This document shows, piece after piece, positions 37,421 through 48,265 of a stretch of DNA of 64,000 bases. The stretch is from positions 744,001-808,000 of the forward strand of contig CDRNVI010000012.1 of NCBI GenBank assembly GCA_977017575.1, in the 5' to 3' direction. This DNA is from Paramoeba atlantica (Eukaryota; Discosea). The first letter of the stretch is position 1. Each line of letters opens with the position of its first letter. The notes under the pieces are model-generated. The model ran no database searches and was not told the origin of the DNA. It was given only the letters and a program-made list of their open reading frames with translations. Both the position numbers and the translations under genes were made by a program.

Positions 37421-38578
37421 GCCGAACATCTTAGTGAGGCACAACGTCTGGAATTGGAAATCGACCGTCGCTCGATAAGGAATGCACTACAAGCGGCCAA
37501 GGCGGACAACCTCAGCAAGGCAACAAGAATTCTAGACAATATATACAAAGATTCATCCCTCAATGCCGATGGGAAGTCGAACAAGCTTAGCGACCTTCAC
37601 CCCAAAGGTCCCTTACCACAAAACATCGATGGAGACTTCCCTCGAATCGGGGTAGTTGATCAATCGGAGTTGCGTCAAGCGACGGCAAGGCTATCAAAAG
37701 GAGCATCGCCAGGGCCCACAGGATTCAGTGAAAACATGATGAGACTTCTGGTAGAGGATGAGGAATCGTGTCTCGCACTCTGTCACATGTTCCGCGACGT
37801 CATCAACGGAGATCTCGCAGAAAACATTCGTCAACGCCTAACTCGCTGCAGGATCATCGCGTTAGCAAAACCTCAAAACGGGATACGACCAGTGGCAATG
37901 GGAGACACTATCCTCAAGATCTGCGGAACGATTCTTTTAATGCGACACAGCAATACAGTGGAGAAATTTTTCCAGCCAGTGCAGCGAGGTATTCTTCAAC
38001 GGAATGCGTGTGAATCAATAGTTCATCAGCTTTTGGACGAACACGACGCCGGCTACACGATTCTCACAGTGGATTTTAAGAATGCCTACAACACACCGCA
38101 TCGTACTGCAATTGCTCAAGCCCTACTACAACAGCCTTCGATCTTCAAACCTTTCATGAGAATGTTTCACCTAGAATACGGCAAGCCTTCAGATCTCCTT
38201 TTCTTCGCAAACAATTCGTTACACTCCGTGATTGAATGTTCTTGTGGGGTCAGACAAGGGTCCGCCTTATCCTCGCTCTACTTTTGTGCGTTACTGCAGG
38301 GTCCTTTGAAGGAAGTCGCCAGTCTTTACCCGGAGGTCAAGATAAGAGCATATCAGGACGACGTCACAATGAGTTCAACAAATACGACATCCCTAGAAGC
38401 AGCATTCCTCCATTTGCGAGAATCAACTCAGGATTTGAACCTAGAAATCAATTTCAACAAGTGCGAATGGTTCAAGTCTTCAAAGACACAAGAATTTGAC
38501 GCTTCACCTCTACGAACGCTGGGAGTTAAAAAGTGTGATGATTCAATCAAAGTTCTAGGGATACATCGGCAGAGATAA
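37421..38578 (+). pseudogene. CRE-c reverse transcriptase
   Basis: AEHLSEAQRLELEIDRRSIR leads into RT: LSKGASPGPTGFSENMMRLL, NGIRPVAMGDTILKICGTIL, motif A TILTVDFKNAYNTPHR, motif B CSCGVRQGSALSSLYF, motif C IRAYQDDVTMSS. The frame closes early at KVLGIHRQR; related copies read KVLGAYIGHN, so about 2 nt are missing near 38565. Confidence 0.82.
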
Positions 38579-38579
38579 A

Positions 38580-39410
38580 ATAGTAGAAGAGAAGCTCCTC
38601 GAGAAAATGTCAAAACACGAATGCCTGTTTCGAAGGTTGCGCATCATGGGTCCGAGCAATTTGTCATTAGCAATTCTAAAACGATGCACAGTGCCGCGTC
38701 AAGATTATCACCTTAGAGTGCACAAACCAGTGGCAACCTTTTCATTGGCAGAAGAGTTCGACAAAGAAGTACAATCTGTCATGATGAAATGGTGCGGAGC
38801 GAATGGTGACTCCTTAAAACTTGCCACTTTGCCATGTAAGTTGGGAGGTTTAGGTATTATTTCGACTGTTGTGAAGCAACGATACTTTTTTGAGGCCTCG
38901 CGGAAATCTATCGAAGAGCTTTTAAAACCCGCTAACGCTCCGGTAGGTTGCACGGGAACTCAGAAGAGTCAGAGCCTCATGAAGAGTCAGAATCAAGCAT
39001 CACGCACCCAACTAAGGAAACAAATGAAAAGCGAACACGAAACACTGGCAACAAAACTGAACGAAAATCCTAGCATTGCTCGCATCACGAAGAGGTCAAA
39101 AGAGTCCAACGTGCATTTGGACTCGACGCACAACTACGTAAACCCCTATCTTTTCAAATACACGTTAATGATGAGACTAGGTGTCAGCATCACAAAAGCG
39201 CCGAAAGATATTGCTTGCCCTGGATGTGGAGTCATGGAAACGCCAAGCAGTATTATGTCCCACGTAGCAGGATGTTCGCGTTGTTCTGGAATGAATTGCA
39301 CTCGAAAACATTCTCACATTGTTCGTTACCTGGCCGATTTATGTACGAAAGCAGGCCTTCCGTATGCAATAGAACCACGAATCCATTCGTCCTTCTTCTG
39401 TAAAATGCAA
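38580..39410 (+). pseudogene. CRE-c thumb and CCHC knuckle
   Basis: KHECLFRRLRIMGPSNLSLA, LPCKLGGLGIISTV, NYVNPYLFKYTLMMRLGVS and the knuckle CPGCGVMETPSSIMSHVAGC. The frame shifts near 39405 (SFFCKMQV against SFFCTKCK in the sister copy). Confidence 0.8.
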
Positions 39411-39699
39411 GTGCTCTTTTTCTTCCGAGGCGGCGGAGGATCACCCGTGTCGCGCTAGGCGTATCCGATCAGGCCCGGATTTGGCCATTATGTGGCCCAA
39501 TGCGGGCGAAATGCTTTACGACATTACGGTAGTGCACACATGTTGCAGCAGTTACATCAAGAAAACGAGTTCTGCCCTCCTTCAAAATGCGTTAGACAGA
39601 AAGAAACAGAAGTACATAGAAGAGAAAGGACTTGACCCTGAATTTTTCCGATGCATTGCTGTCACCGACTGTGGTTTATTGCACGACAACACCATGAAA
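39411..39699 (+). pseudogene. CRE-c RLE, first part
   Basis: After the shift: HPCRARRIRSGPDLAIMWP, then MLYDITVVHTCCSSYIKKTS and GLLHDNTMK, where a 341-bp insertion enters. The PD...D nuclease residues are present. Confidence 0.8.
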
Positions 39700-40040
39700 G
39701 CATGCGAAAGTAATTTTGAAGACCATTGTATCGAATGAGAAAATGTACATAGAAGGTTATTTTGGAGACAGTCATAATTTAAAAATTCAATTGATTGACA
39801 TTGGCCTTTTTTCACTACTCATAGTTTAAAATTTTTGGAGGGTGCAGACTTCCCAGTCGTTAGTTCATGGTGTTTTTAGTTTAGACAGCGCGCATCATAC
39901 TCGATGATTATGAAGATATTTTGAAATCTATTGTAATAGCAACAAAGATCACTATCAGATTACAACGAAACATTAAATGATTGAGATACAGTTTATTTCA
40001 ATACAGTTTACTACCTTTTTTCTATGGCGAAAAAATTAAA
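39700..40040. other. Unidentified 341-bp AT-rich insertion in CRE-c
   Basis: Separates HDNTMK from NLIKTLANRAD, which are continuous in other copies. No ORF, no tail and no clear target duplication (ATGAAA left, ATTAAA right). It contains GATACAGTTT twice in a degenerate form, reminiscent of the SL, but this is weak. Confidence 0.5.
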
Positions 40041-40199
40041 AATCTAATCAAAACCCTAGCGAACAGAGCGGACCTTAGTTTCGAAGCTACACGCCAAGCC
40101 TTTCAGTTGGAGATCGAAAAATTCGCTGCGTACACAGTGGTTTCACAACTGCGAAATTACGTATCAGAAGAGAAATGGGTCGGAGGAATACGAGCTTAA
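40041..40199 (+). pseudogene. CRE-c C-terminus
   Basis: NLIKTLANRADLSFEATRQ, FQLEIEKFAAYTVVSQLRNY and KWVGGIRA, ending in the natural stop. Matches the ends of the 12.9 kb and 29.8 kb copies. Confidence 0.8.
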
Positions 40200-40406
40200 A
40201 TTCAGTGTTCGTTTGAATGCGATGAAAATATTTGAATGAAAGTGTGTGTTAGAATTTGAATGAATTTCCCGAATCTCCTCTTCTGCTGGTTCTATCTCGA
40301 TTTTGGTTTGTTCGTTATTTTTTTGAGGCTTTTTGGAGATATGATTCAGGTATGTAATCACCTCCAGGCTCTTATTCTGTTGCTATCTGGTTTTTGATCG
40401 AACTAC

Positions 40407-40460
40407 GGCACTGCCCGGTACCAAACATAACAAGGTACTAAACAACTAGGGTGAGTGACC
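40407..40460 (+). ncRNA. Covarying hairpin unit H4
   Basis: Outer stem CACTGCCC/GGGTGAGTG, inner stem GTACC/GGTAC, loop AAACATAACAA, bulge TAAACAACTA. Confidence 0.6.
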
Positions 40461-40541
40461 TGCATGCTTATTTTCATGTTTTCTTATTCTACATTTCACA
40501 TTGTAGATTCTTTTATTGCGCTGTCCGGTTTCGATTTGATT

Positions 40542-40598
40542 GTGGCACCATCCGGTACCGAATATAACAAGGTACTACACAACTAGGGTGACTGCCAC
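40542..40598 (+). ncRNA. Covarying hairpin unit H5
   Basis: Outer stem GTGGCA/TGCCAC, inner stem GTACC/GGTAC, loop GAATATAACAA, bulge TACACAACTA before GGGTG. Confidence 0.6.
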
Positions 40599-40688
40599 AC
40601 AGGATTTCTTTTCTTTGACGCTCAGCTCCCTGCTGCGCGGGGTATGGGATAATATATTAGGTTATCAAAAAAAAAATGTCATATTCTT

Positions 40689-41348
40689 TTAGGATATTAC
40701 TTCATCTTGTTTTAAAAAAAATGATATTTTATTTATAAAAGGATTTTCTATAGACGCAAATAAGCAAATTTCCCGTTGGATGCGTTCGTTTATCCCATGA
40801 TACCCAATCATAGCTTTGGTAGCACGTCTGTTTAGAAGTAGTCCTACGCCGTTTATAAACTTTTTCTTCGTTCCGTGACCACTATGTAGTAATGTCCAAG
40901 GACCATTCTCTGTTACGATTTGAATTCGGTTGACACCGGGAATGCGACATTCCTGAACACCAAGTATGTCGATGTCCGCTTGCGTTGCTAGCCTAGCAGT
41001 GTTCGACGCATTAGTTACCCAGCAATCTGATGTATCATTCAACCGGCCACCCCAGGAGCGTACATTGTAGGTTCCTAAACAGAAACTATTCCTTTCAGTT
41101 GCCTGAATTTTTAGTTTGTCGTTCACGAGCACACTTTGTTCTTCGGGCTTGCTTTTGCCAAAAGACGAGGGGTTATTTTCATTCTTTTTTTGTTTTTGCG
41201 TTACATTTTCATTCCTACGTTTAAGCTGGCGGTCTGCACCCTCGGTTGATCGTTTTGCTCTTTTTCCCATTCACGAAAACGTGTCTACCGTGCTGTGATG
41301 TGTCATGAAAATTGTTAGAGGTGTAAAAAAAAAACAACAAGGTACAGA
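40689..41348 (-). mobile_element. LW-type LINE, 5' end with APE domain and shortened SL
   Basis: Minus strand. Begins with the last 14 nt of the SL (TCTGTACCTTGTTG, 41335-41348), a T-rich leader, then an ORF from MGKRAKRSTEGADRQLKRRN (41270) with a basic N-terminus. The APE start is FCLGTYNVRSWGG and ILGVQECRIPG, with the catalytic glutamate. It ends within the endonuclease near 40689. Possibly the same family as the fragment at 34.8 kb, which also carries an SL remnant. Confidence 0.7.
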
Positions 41349-41765
41349 GCGACGCAATTGCCGCCTTTGTCATCACAGAAGAAATTTCCCGACAAGCCAC
41401 CGAGCGACACGCCCCCACAGAACTCATCGCCGAACGCTCCTCCACCGCAGGCCCCTCCCCCCCCTCAACCCCCGCAATCGCGACCTACGCAGTCACCACT
41501 TCCGCAGTCGCCTCCGCAACCGCCCCAGCAGTCCACCCTACCCCTGCCTCGGGCGCCGCTCTCTCCGCCACCTCCGCTTCCAAATTCAATAACACCTCCT
41601 TCTCCGAAGGCACACCCCAAACGTGCGAACCAGCAAAACAGTGGCATGACAGAAGGAAACGGGTCCACGGAAGGAAACGGGTCCACGGTTAAAATTAAAA
41701 CTGCACACCTGCCGTCCAATACATTTCGTCGCCTTGGCAAGAGGCTAAATCTCATGAACTGTCCT
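41349..41765 (+). pseudogene. CRE N-terminal fragment
   Basis: Proline-rich plus frame (PPLPQSPPQPPQ-like), then VKIKTAHLPSNTFRRLGKRL and NLMN, matching VTIKNALLSSNFFNRRNKQL of CRE-a. Its right edge meets the tail of LZ. Confidence 0.65.
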
Positions 41766-44700
41766 ATCCTATCCTATCCTATAAGACCGATTTACATCGG
41801 TTAAGAACACATCCGTTTTTGTCGTCGCTTCGACGTCTTTCTCTCAGGTGAATTCGCCCTTTCATGCTCCTTGTCCGCTGAACCGGGCGTGGTACGTCTT
41901 TCATGCAACTTTTTATTTTTGGCATCACATTCCTCAGGCAAACACTCTTTCTTTTCAGGAGAATCCACTCCAGTCTCTACAGGTGGCGAGGTACCCTTTT
42001 TGGAGAGAGGATCACCTTCTGCAATCTTGAAGTAATCCCGTCTTTTCCCTAATGGCTTAGGTATTTGGCCACAGTGTTTCCGAGGACGATTCATGGTTTG
42101 GACGGTTTCTGAGCTAACCCTTTGAGCTTCTGAGGCACTTGTCGCAGTCTTTCTCCTCTTTATTTCTGAGGCTGGGACTATTTTTCTCGACCCTGCAAGC
42201 GCCAAGGTGTCTGCCTTCTCATTGTAAATGTTCCCGTTGTGGGATTTCACTTTGCACACGTAACACCTTTTATCCATCGATTGGAGCGTTCGAATTTCCC
42301 GATCCAATTTCTCAAGGATACCCCCATTCGGTAGATTGTTATACCCAATGATTCGCCGTCGTAGACGAGTATGATGGAAGAAATTCCATACATATAACGA
42401 ATCGGTGTGTATGACAACTGTTTGAGCCTCATTAGGTATCCTTTCCAGCGCTTCCCTCAGCGATTCAACCTCAGCTCTCTCAGCTGAGCCAGCATCCAGT
42501 GCTATGGAATAGTATTTGTCTTCTGTTCCACTCATTCTCAGAACTATTCCCGCACCGGATCTTTGTTCCTTGGACCCCCGCAACTGCCGAACAGAGCCAT
42601 CAATATACATATGAACCTCACCCTCACTCATGGGGAACGGATCCGAGCCTTCCTCCACAAATTGTAGCTCATAAGAGCTTTTGCTTTTGACCGCTTGAGT
42701 GTGTTTAGTTTTCCACCTTGGAGACCTTAATACCTCATACATCGGAAGTGGTTCAAGTTTCTGCCTGAGCTCATCGCATAGCTTTTGCCAGTGTATCCGA
42801 TCCTGCGAGTAAACAAGCGCCTGCTCCAGAGTGACCCCTAGATCATTAAAACTTGCTTCGCTAGGAGAAATATTTCTTGTTTTTTCCGTGCTATTCCATT
42901 GAACGAGCTCGCGAAACGTAGAGGAGTGCCTGAGCATGTGGCCAACGATTTTCGCACGGGCAACACGATGCACGGTCGAAAATCGAGGCGTACCACAATA
43001 CAAGGACTCTAATGGGTAGCAGTGTCCGAAATCGTCAAGCTTTGCTGAGTTACAAGCGAATCTCCTCATCATATTTACCTCAACCTCCGTTTTTCGAAGC
43101 ATTTTGTTAGAAAGAGAAAGACAGGCTGCACCAAACGTTAAAATAGGGTAGATCAAGCAGTCAAACAGGCGTATTTTCGTGGCAGCACTCAGAGGAGAAG
43201 CCCAAATGCCACTGAGTTTACGAAATGCTGCCCATGTGAGCCTTAGCCTGTCCTTGATGGGGGATGATGCTGTAGCATCTTGAAGATGACCAAGATGCCG
43301 GTAGGAATCCACAAGAGGAATTTTGCCAAGCGATCCTGCTCGAAGTTCTCGCGTCCCCCCCGGAACTTTCCCAAAGGCCATCCACGCAGTCTTGGTTTTC
43401 CCCACGGCAATCCTCAGATTAGCTGGTTTTGCCTCATTTGCCGTAGCTTCGATCATTTGCGATATTTCATGTTTCGTGGAAGCTAAAAGTGCTATGTCGT
43501 CTGCGTAGTCGATGTCCTTTAGTCTAAACTCTTGAATTCCCCTGCTTTTCGTCCCGCTGCTCCTTAGAAGAATCCCGAGCGGCTTGTTATCGAGTGCTTT
43601 GTTGAGAATCCTATCGATTACAAGCACAAAGAGGTAAGGAGCAAGCACGTCCCCTTGAAGAATTCCTGTTTCAATGGGAAAAGAATCCGTATTTCCGTAT
43701 GGTGTGCGGACTATTCCTTTTAAATTCGAGTACAAGGACATTACCATCCTAGTAAGCGCGGGTCCGACATGAAAGGCATTCAATGCAGCACGGATGGCAT
43801 GAAACGATACCGAGGGAAATGCTTTTGCGAAGTCCATGAATGCCACTGCAATGCCTTTCTTGCCCCTGGTCGCACGAACTCTTGCATCATTCATAATGAT
43901 TTGCGCCCCTGCCGTGGACCTTTCTGGCCGAAAACCAAATTGACTGTCGCGAAGGAGCGGCTCGATGGATGGTCTGACTCTTTTCAGGATCATTGCATTC
44001 ATCAATTTAACCGCACTGTTCACGAGACAGATTGGCCGCCAATTCGCTATTTGTGTCAGGTCGCCTTTTTTTGGAATAGGCACCTGAAGGACAATTTTCC
44101 AGGACGCAGGCGAAACCCCTGTTCGATGAACCTCGTTTATAATATGTAATAAGGATTTTCTCAGCTCAGCATGTTCTGTGATCATTCTGAGTGCCTCCGC
44201 CGGAATTTGGTCTATTCCAGGTGCCTTGTTGCGCGCTAGTCTACTGATGCCGTCCTCGAGCTCTTCTACAGTGAAACTTTCATCGTTGATTGGTACTTTC
44301 GGGCTGACTACTTTGTCAAATTTTATATCTTTATCTCCGCGATCATCGGACCCCATACGAGCAAAGAAATCTTTAACAAAAGAGTTTCCCTTGTCGACGA
44401 GGTCTCGATGCAAAGAGTCTCCCTGTACAAACCGCAAATTCTACGTAGCGTACGCCACGGATTAGAACGGTTTCGCCGCAGACCTGCTTCAATTTCGTCG
44501 CATTCCTGCCCAATCTGCGCCTCAATTTCTTCTCCGTGCTCTTTTAGCACTTCCTTGAAGTGGTCCGGTTTTCGACTCTGAAGAAATAAGTCGCGAAACC
44601 CTGAGATGCGCAGTGTTTCTGTACCCGGTGGTGTGTTTTCTGTCCCTGTAGGCGCGTTGGTCGTTTTTGTGGTTCGGTCCATTTTTGAGAGTCTTTTCGC

Positions 44701-44885
44701 TGTGTGTACCATATTTTCCGATAAGTGTTCCCATGTGATCTCTTCCTCTTTCTTCGCCATTTCCCACACTGCTTGCTGGAAGGATGCCTTCCTCTCTTCA
44801 TCTCCAAGTCTTGGCCAGGGTACCTTGCTTTGTCCCCCTGTACCTTTAGAACGCCTCTTGATTTTCTTTGGTATGTGGGTCATAG
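41766..44885 (-). mobile_element. LZ, LINE with RT and RNase H, 5'-truncated
   Basis: 3' end has a repeated tail (TCCTA on plus, AGGAT on minus; 41762-41781). The ORF 41801-44437 is open. Upstream coding continues to about 44880 in another frame (frameshift near 44435), where it joins a CRE fragment in frame at THIPKKIKRRSKG. The APE domain is missing. Part of it (43598-44885) is inside the tandem triplication. Confidence 0.8.
41801..44437 (-). CDS. LZ RT and RNase H ORF (N-terminus missing)
   Basis: 878-aa frame: VQVPIPKKGDLTQIANWRPI, FRPERSTAGAQ, motif A VAFMDFAKAFPSVSF, motif B TGILQGDVLAPYLF, motif C KDIDYADDIALLA. RNase H: HMYIDGSV, AERAEVESLREALE, VIHTDSLYVWNFF, KVKSHNGNIYNEKADTLA. The C-terminal tail is basic and charged, without the cysteine finger of LY. 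Related to LY, not close at DNA level. The first codon here is only the frame's first ATG. Confidence 0.82.
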   Translation of the reverse strand: MRFVQGDSLHRDLVDKGNSFVKDFFARMGSDDRGDKDIKFDKVVSPKVPINDESFTVEELEDGISRLARNKAPGIDQIPAEALRMITEHAELRKSLLHIINEVHRTGVSPASWKIVLQVPIPKKGDLTQIANWRPICLVNSAVKLMNAMILKRVRPSIEPLLRDSQFGFRPERSTAGAQIIMNDARVRATRGKKGIAVAFMDFAKAFPSVSFHAIRAALNAFHVGPALTRMVMSLYSNLKGIVRTPYGNTDSFPIETGILQGDVLAPYLFVLVIDRILNKALDNKPLGILLRSSGTKSRGIQEFRLKDIDYADDIALLASTKHEISQMIEATANEAKPANLRIAVGKTKTAWMAFGKVPGGTRELRAGSLGKIPLVDSYRHLGHLQDATASSPIKDRLRLTWAAFRKLSGIWASPLSAATKIRLFDCLIYPILTFGAACLSLSNKMLRKTEVEVNMMRRFACNSAKLDDFGHCYPLESLYCGTPRFSTVHRVARAKIVGHMLRHSSTFRELVQWNSTEKTRNISPSEASFNDLGVTLEQALVYSQDRIHWQKLCDELRQKLEPLPMYEVLRSPRWKTKHTQAVKSKSSYELQFVEEGSDPFPMSEGEVHMYIDGSVRQLRGSKEQRSGAGIVLRMSGTEDKYYSIALDAGSAERAEVESLREALERIPNEAQTVVIHTDSLYVWNFFHHTRLRRRIIGYNNLPNGGILEKLDREIRTLQSMDKRCYVCKVKSHNGNIYNEKADTLALAGSRKIVPASEIKRRKTATSASEAQRVSSETVQTMNRPRKHCGQIPKPLGKRRDYFKIAEGDPLSKKGTSPPVETGVDSPEKKECLPEECDAKNKKLHERRTTPGSADKEHERANSPERKTSKRRQKRMCS

Positions 44886-45285
44886 CGCTAGCTGCATCTA
44901 ATAGAGTCCTGCAACCTGGGCACAGTAGAGAGTCGGGAAGTTTGGGATGACGAATACCAAGCCTTGGCATCACAGAAAGCGTAAATTGCATTGGAGAGAT
45001 GTATCTTTCGGTGGCGTGTATCCATTGGTAGCTTCCTTTTCTGGACGTCGCTGATATAATTCTACCGATTTTGGGATCTTTACACAGCTCTTCTTTCACT
45101 TGTTTGTGCAACTTGAGATCTACTGCCCCTTCTTCGTCCGGCACTACCCTCGAGATCGACATCCCCAAGTGTCTCCCATCCTGAGCTGAATATACTTTTC
45201 GGCGCTCTAAGGATGCGTGACGAGAAGCTGCATATGGTGTTTCATTGTTGAATTGTTTCCGGTACATTGGACGCATCCCGACACG
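44886..45285 (-). pseudogene. CRE fragment joined to LZ (unit 1)
   Basis: YAASRHASLERRKVYSAQ, VVPDEEGAVDLKLHKQVKEE, TSRKGSYQWIHATERYI and CPGCRTLLDAASAMTHIP, that is the CRE region from thumb to CCHC knuckle, cut inside the knuckle by LZ. Repeated at 47220-47619 and 49554-49953. Confidence 0.75.
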
Positions 45286-45931
45286 TGCGTTATCGCATTT
45301 TTTGAGGATAGTAACATTTGACAACCGGGACAATTTAGATGATCCGGCAAGCGGGGATGCGCAATGTCAAATCGCGGCATGATCGCTAGTGTAAAATGGC
45401 GTGGAGATACGAGCCGTGTGCTGGAAGTCAACCAGGTGTAATTACCTTTTTGGCTTGTTGCGCGGATTATTGCTGCCTTTTGCTTATCTTTCATAAGTTC
45501 GCTCCGTGTTTCCTCATGGTATAAAGCTTCCGAGACGGACTCTTCGTTCGGCAGTGTTTGCGAAGAAGTTTCCTCCGCGCGCGATGCACATGCAAGGTTT
45601 CCTGCCAGAGCTGAAAGATGCTTTGGTCGCTCCAGTGCAGTTTGCCTTGATGCTGTGTAGGATGCTTCACGGATGTGTTCATATGCTGTGAGGCCGAGTC
45701 CTCCTTTTTTTAGTGGAAGGCGTGTCCATTTAATTTTCTTGTCGGAAAGATTACCGAACCACGTACGAACGACGCTGGCTACCTCGTGGTCGAATTTTTG
45801 CGTAAGCTTTAATGATTCGTCTGGGTTTTGAACTCTGATGTGATAGCGATGCCGAACATTGATGGATTTTGATAACAGCAAAAGGGAAACATTGCTCGCT
45901 CCCATTTGTTTGAGACGGCGGAATGCTGTGC
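45286..45931 (-). pseudogene. CRE-d thumb and knuckle (unit 1)
   Basis: MGASNVSLLLLSKSINVRHR, LPLKKGGLGLTAYEHIREAS and CPGCQMLLSSKNAITHVSGC, then a jump into the next CRE fragment at NNSTMKHHM. Repeated at 47620-48265 and, continuous with the rest of CRE-d, at 49954-50599. Confidence 0.75.
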
Positions 45932-47219
45932 TTTGTTGAGAATCCTATCGATTACAAGCACAAAGAGGTAAGGAGCAAGCACGTCCCCTTGAAGAATTCC
46001 TGTTTCAATGGGAAAAGAATCCGTATTTCCGTATGGTGTGCGGACTATTCCTTTTAAATTCGAGTACAAGGACATTACCATCCTAGTAAGCGCGGGTCCG
46101 ACATGAAAGGCATTCAATGCAGCACGGATGGCATGAAACGATACCGAGGGAAATGCTTTTGCGAAGTCCATGAATGCCACTGCAATGCCTTTCTTGCCCC
46201 TGGTCGCACGAACTCTTGCATCATTCAAAATGATTTGCGCCCCTGCCGTGGACCTTTCTGGCCGAAAACCAAATTGACTGTCGCGAAGGAGCGGCTCGAT
46301 GGATGGTCTGACTCTTTTCAGGATCATTGCATTCATCAATTTAACCGCACTGTTCACGAGACAGATTGGCCGCCAATTCGCTATTTGTGTCAGGTCGCCT
46401 TTTTTTGGAATAGGCACCTGAAGGACAATTTTCCAGGACGCAGGCGAAACCCCTGTTCGATGAACCTCGTTTATAATATGTAATAAGGATTTTCTCAGCT
46501 CAGCATGTTCTGTGATCATTCTGAGTGCCTCCGCCGGAATTTGGTCTATTCCAGGTGCCTTGTTGCGCGCTAGTCTACTGATGCCGTCCTCGAGCTCTTC
46601 TACAGTGAAACTTTCATCGTTGATTGGTACTTTCGGGCTGACTACTTTGTCAAATTTTATATCTTTATCTCCGCGATCATCGGACCCCATACGAGCAAAG
46701 AAATCTTTAACAAAAGAGTTTCCCTTGTCGACGAGGTCTCGATGCAAAGAGTCTCCCTGTACAAACCGCAAATTCTACGTAGCGTACGCCACGGATTAGA
46801 ACGGTTTCGCCGCAGACCTGCTTCAATTTCGTCGCATTCCTGCCCAATCTGCGCCTCAATTTCTTCTCCGTGCTCTTTTAGCACTTCCTTGAAGTGGTCC
46901 GGTTTTCGACTCTGAAGAAATAAGTCGCGAAACCCTGAGATGCGCAGTGTTTCTGTACCCGGTGGTGTGTTTTCTGTCCCTGTAGGCGCGTTGGTCGTTT
47001 TTGTGGTTCGGTCCATTTTTGAGAGTCTTTTCGCTGTGTGTACCATATTTTCCGATAAGTGTTCCCATGTGATCTCTTCCTCTTTCTTCGCCATTTCCCA
47101 CACTGCTTGCTGGAAGGATGCCTTCCTCTCTTCATCTCCAAGTCTTGGCCAGGGTACCTTGCTTTGTCCCCCTGTACCTTTAGAACGCCTCTTGATTTTC
47201 TTTGGTATGTGGGTCATAG
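45932..47219 (-). pseudogene. LZ RT N-terminal half (unit 2)
   Basis: Copy of the LZ part of unit 1, RT motifs A and B included, ending at LVIDRILNKA where the frame runs into CRE-d sequence. Lacks motif C and RNase H. Confidence 0.8.
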
Positions 47220-48265
47220 CGCTAGCTGCATCTAATAGAGTCCTGCAACCTGGGCACAGTAGAGAGTCGGGAAGTTTGGGATGACGAATACCAAGCCTTG
47301 GCATCACAGAAAGCGTAAATTGCATTGGAGAGATGTATCTTTCGGTGGCGTGTATCCATTGGTAGCTTCCTTTTCTGGACGTCGCTGATATAATTCTACC
47401 GATTTTGGGATCTTTACACAGCTCTTCTTTCACTTGTTTGTGCAACTTGAGATCTACTGCCCCTTCTTCGTCCGGCACTACCCTCGAGATCGACATCCCC
47501 AAGTGTCTCCCATCCTGAGCTGAATATACTTTTCGGCGCTCTAAGGATGCGTGACGAGAAGCTGCATATGGTGTTTCATTGTTGAATTGTTTCCGGTACA
47601 TTGGACGCATCCCGACACGTGCGTTATCGCATTTTTTGAGGATAGTAACATTTGACAACCGGGACAATTTAGTTGATCCGGCAAGCGGGGATGCACAATG
47701 TCAAATCGCGGCATGATCGCTAGTGTAAAATGGCGTGGAGATACGAGCCGTGTGCTGGAAGTCAACCAGGTGTAATTACCTTTTTGGCTTGTTGCGCGGA
47801 TTATTGCTGCCTTTTGCTTATCTTTCATAAGTTCGCTCCGTGTTTCCTCATGGTATAAAGCTTCCGAGACGGACTCTTCGTTCGGCAGTGTTTGCGAAGA
47901 AGTTTCCTCCGCGCGCGATGCACATGCAAGGTTTCCTGCCAGAGCTGAAAGATGCTTTGGTCGCTCCAGTGCAGTTTGCCTTGATGCTGTGTAGGATGCT
48001 TCACGGATGTGTTCATATGCTGTGAGGCCGAGTCCTCCTTTTTTTAGTGGAAGGCGTGTCCATTTAATTTTCTTGTCGGAAAGATTACCGAACCACGTAC
48101 GAACGACGCTGGCTACCTCGTGGTCGAATTTTTGCGTAAGCTTTAATGATTCGTCTGGGTTTTGAACTCTGATGTGATAGCGATGCCGAACATTGATGGA
48201 TTTTGATAACAGCAAAAGGGAAACATTGCTCGCTCCCATTTGTTTGAGACGGCGGAATGCTGTGC
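47220..48265 (-). pseudogene. CRE fragments of unit 2
   Basis: Same two CRE pieces as 44886-45931, in the same order and with the same internal joint. Confidence 0.8.

Larger units (their letters stand above)
37421..40200 (+). mobile_element. CRE-c, long copy with RT, interrupted by 341 bp
   Basis: Plus-strand CRE-c lacking its N-terminus. Two small frameshifts (near 38565 and 39405) and one insertion (39700-40040) interrupt the ORF, which otherwise runs to the natural end GGIRA at 40199. It directly abuts the palindromic terminus at 37420. Confidence 0.82.
40201..40688 (+). other. Non-coding stretch with two covarying hairpins
   Basis: Follows the CRE-c stop. Holds hairpin units H4 and H5 and ends in a short A-run (about 40667-40676). 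It may be a CRE-c 3' UTR joined to a SINE. No gene seen. Confidence 0.4.
43598..45931. repeat. Tandem unit 1 of 3, 2334 bp
   Basis: Joins LZ RT (right part of the ORF) to two CRE fragments. The left edge is continuous with normal LZ. The same 2334 bp recur at 45932-48265 and 48266-50599. The junctions read GCTGTGCTTTG, sharing GTGC between the CRE side (CTGTGCGATG) and the LZ side (CGAGTGCTTTG). Confidence 0.95.
45932..48265. repeat. Tandem unit 2 of 3
   Basis: Differs from unit 1 at only a few bases (for example ATTCAAAATG for ATTCATAATG, TTAGTTGATC for TTAGATGATC), which it shares with unit 3. Confidence 0.95.
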
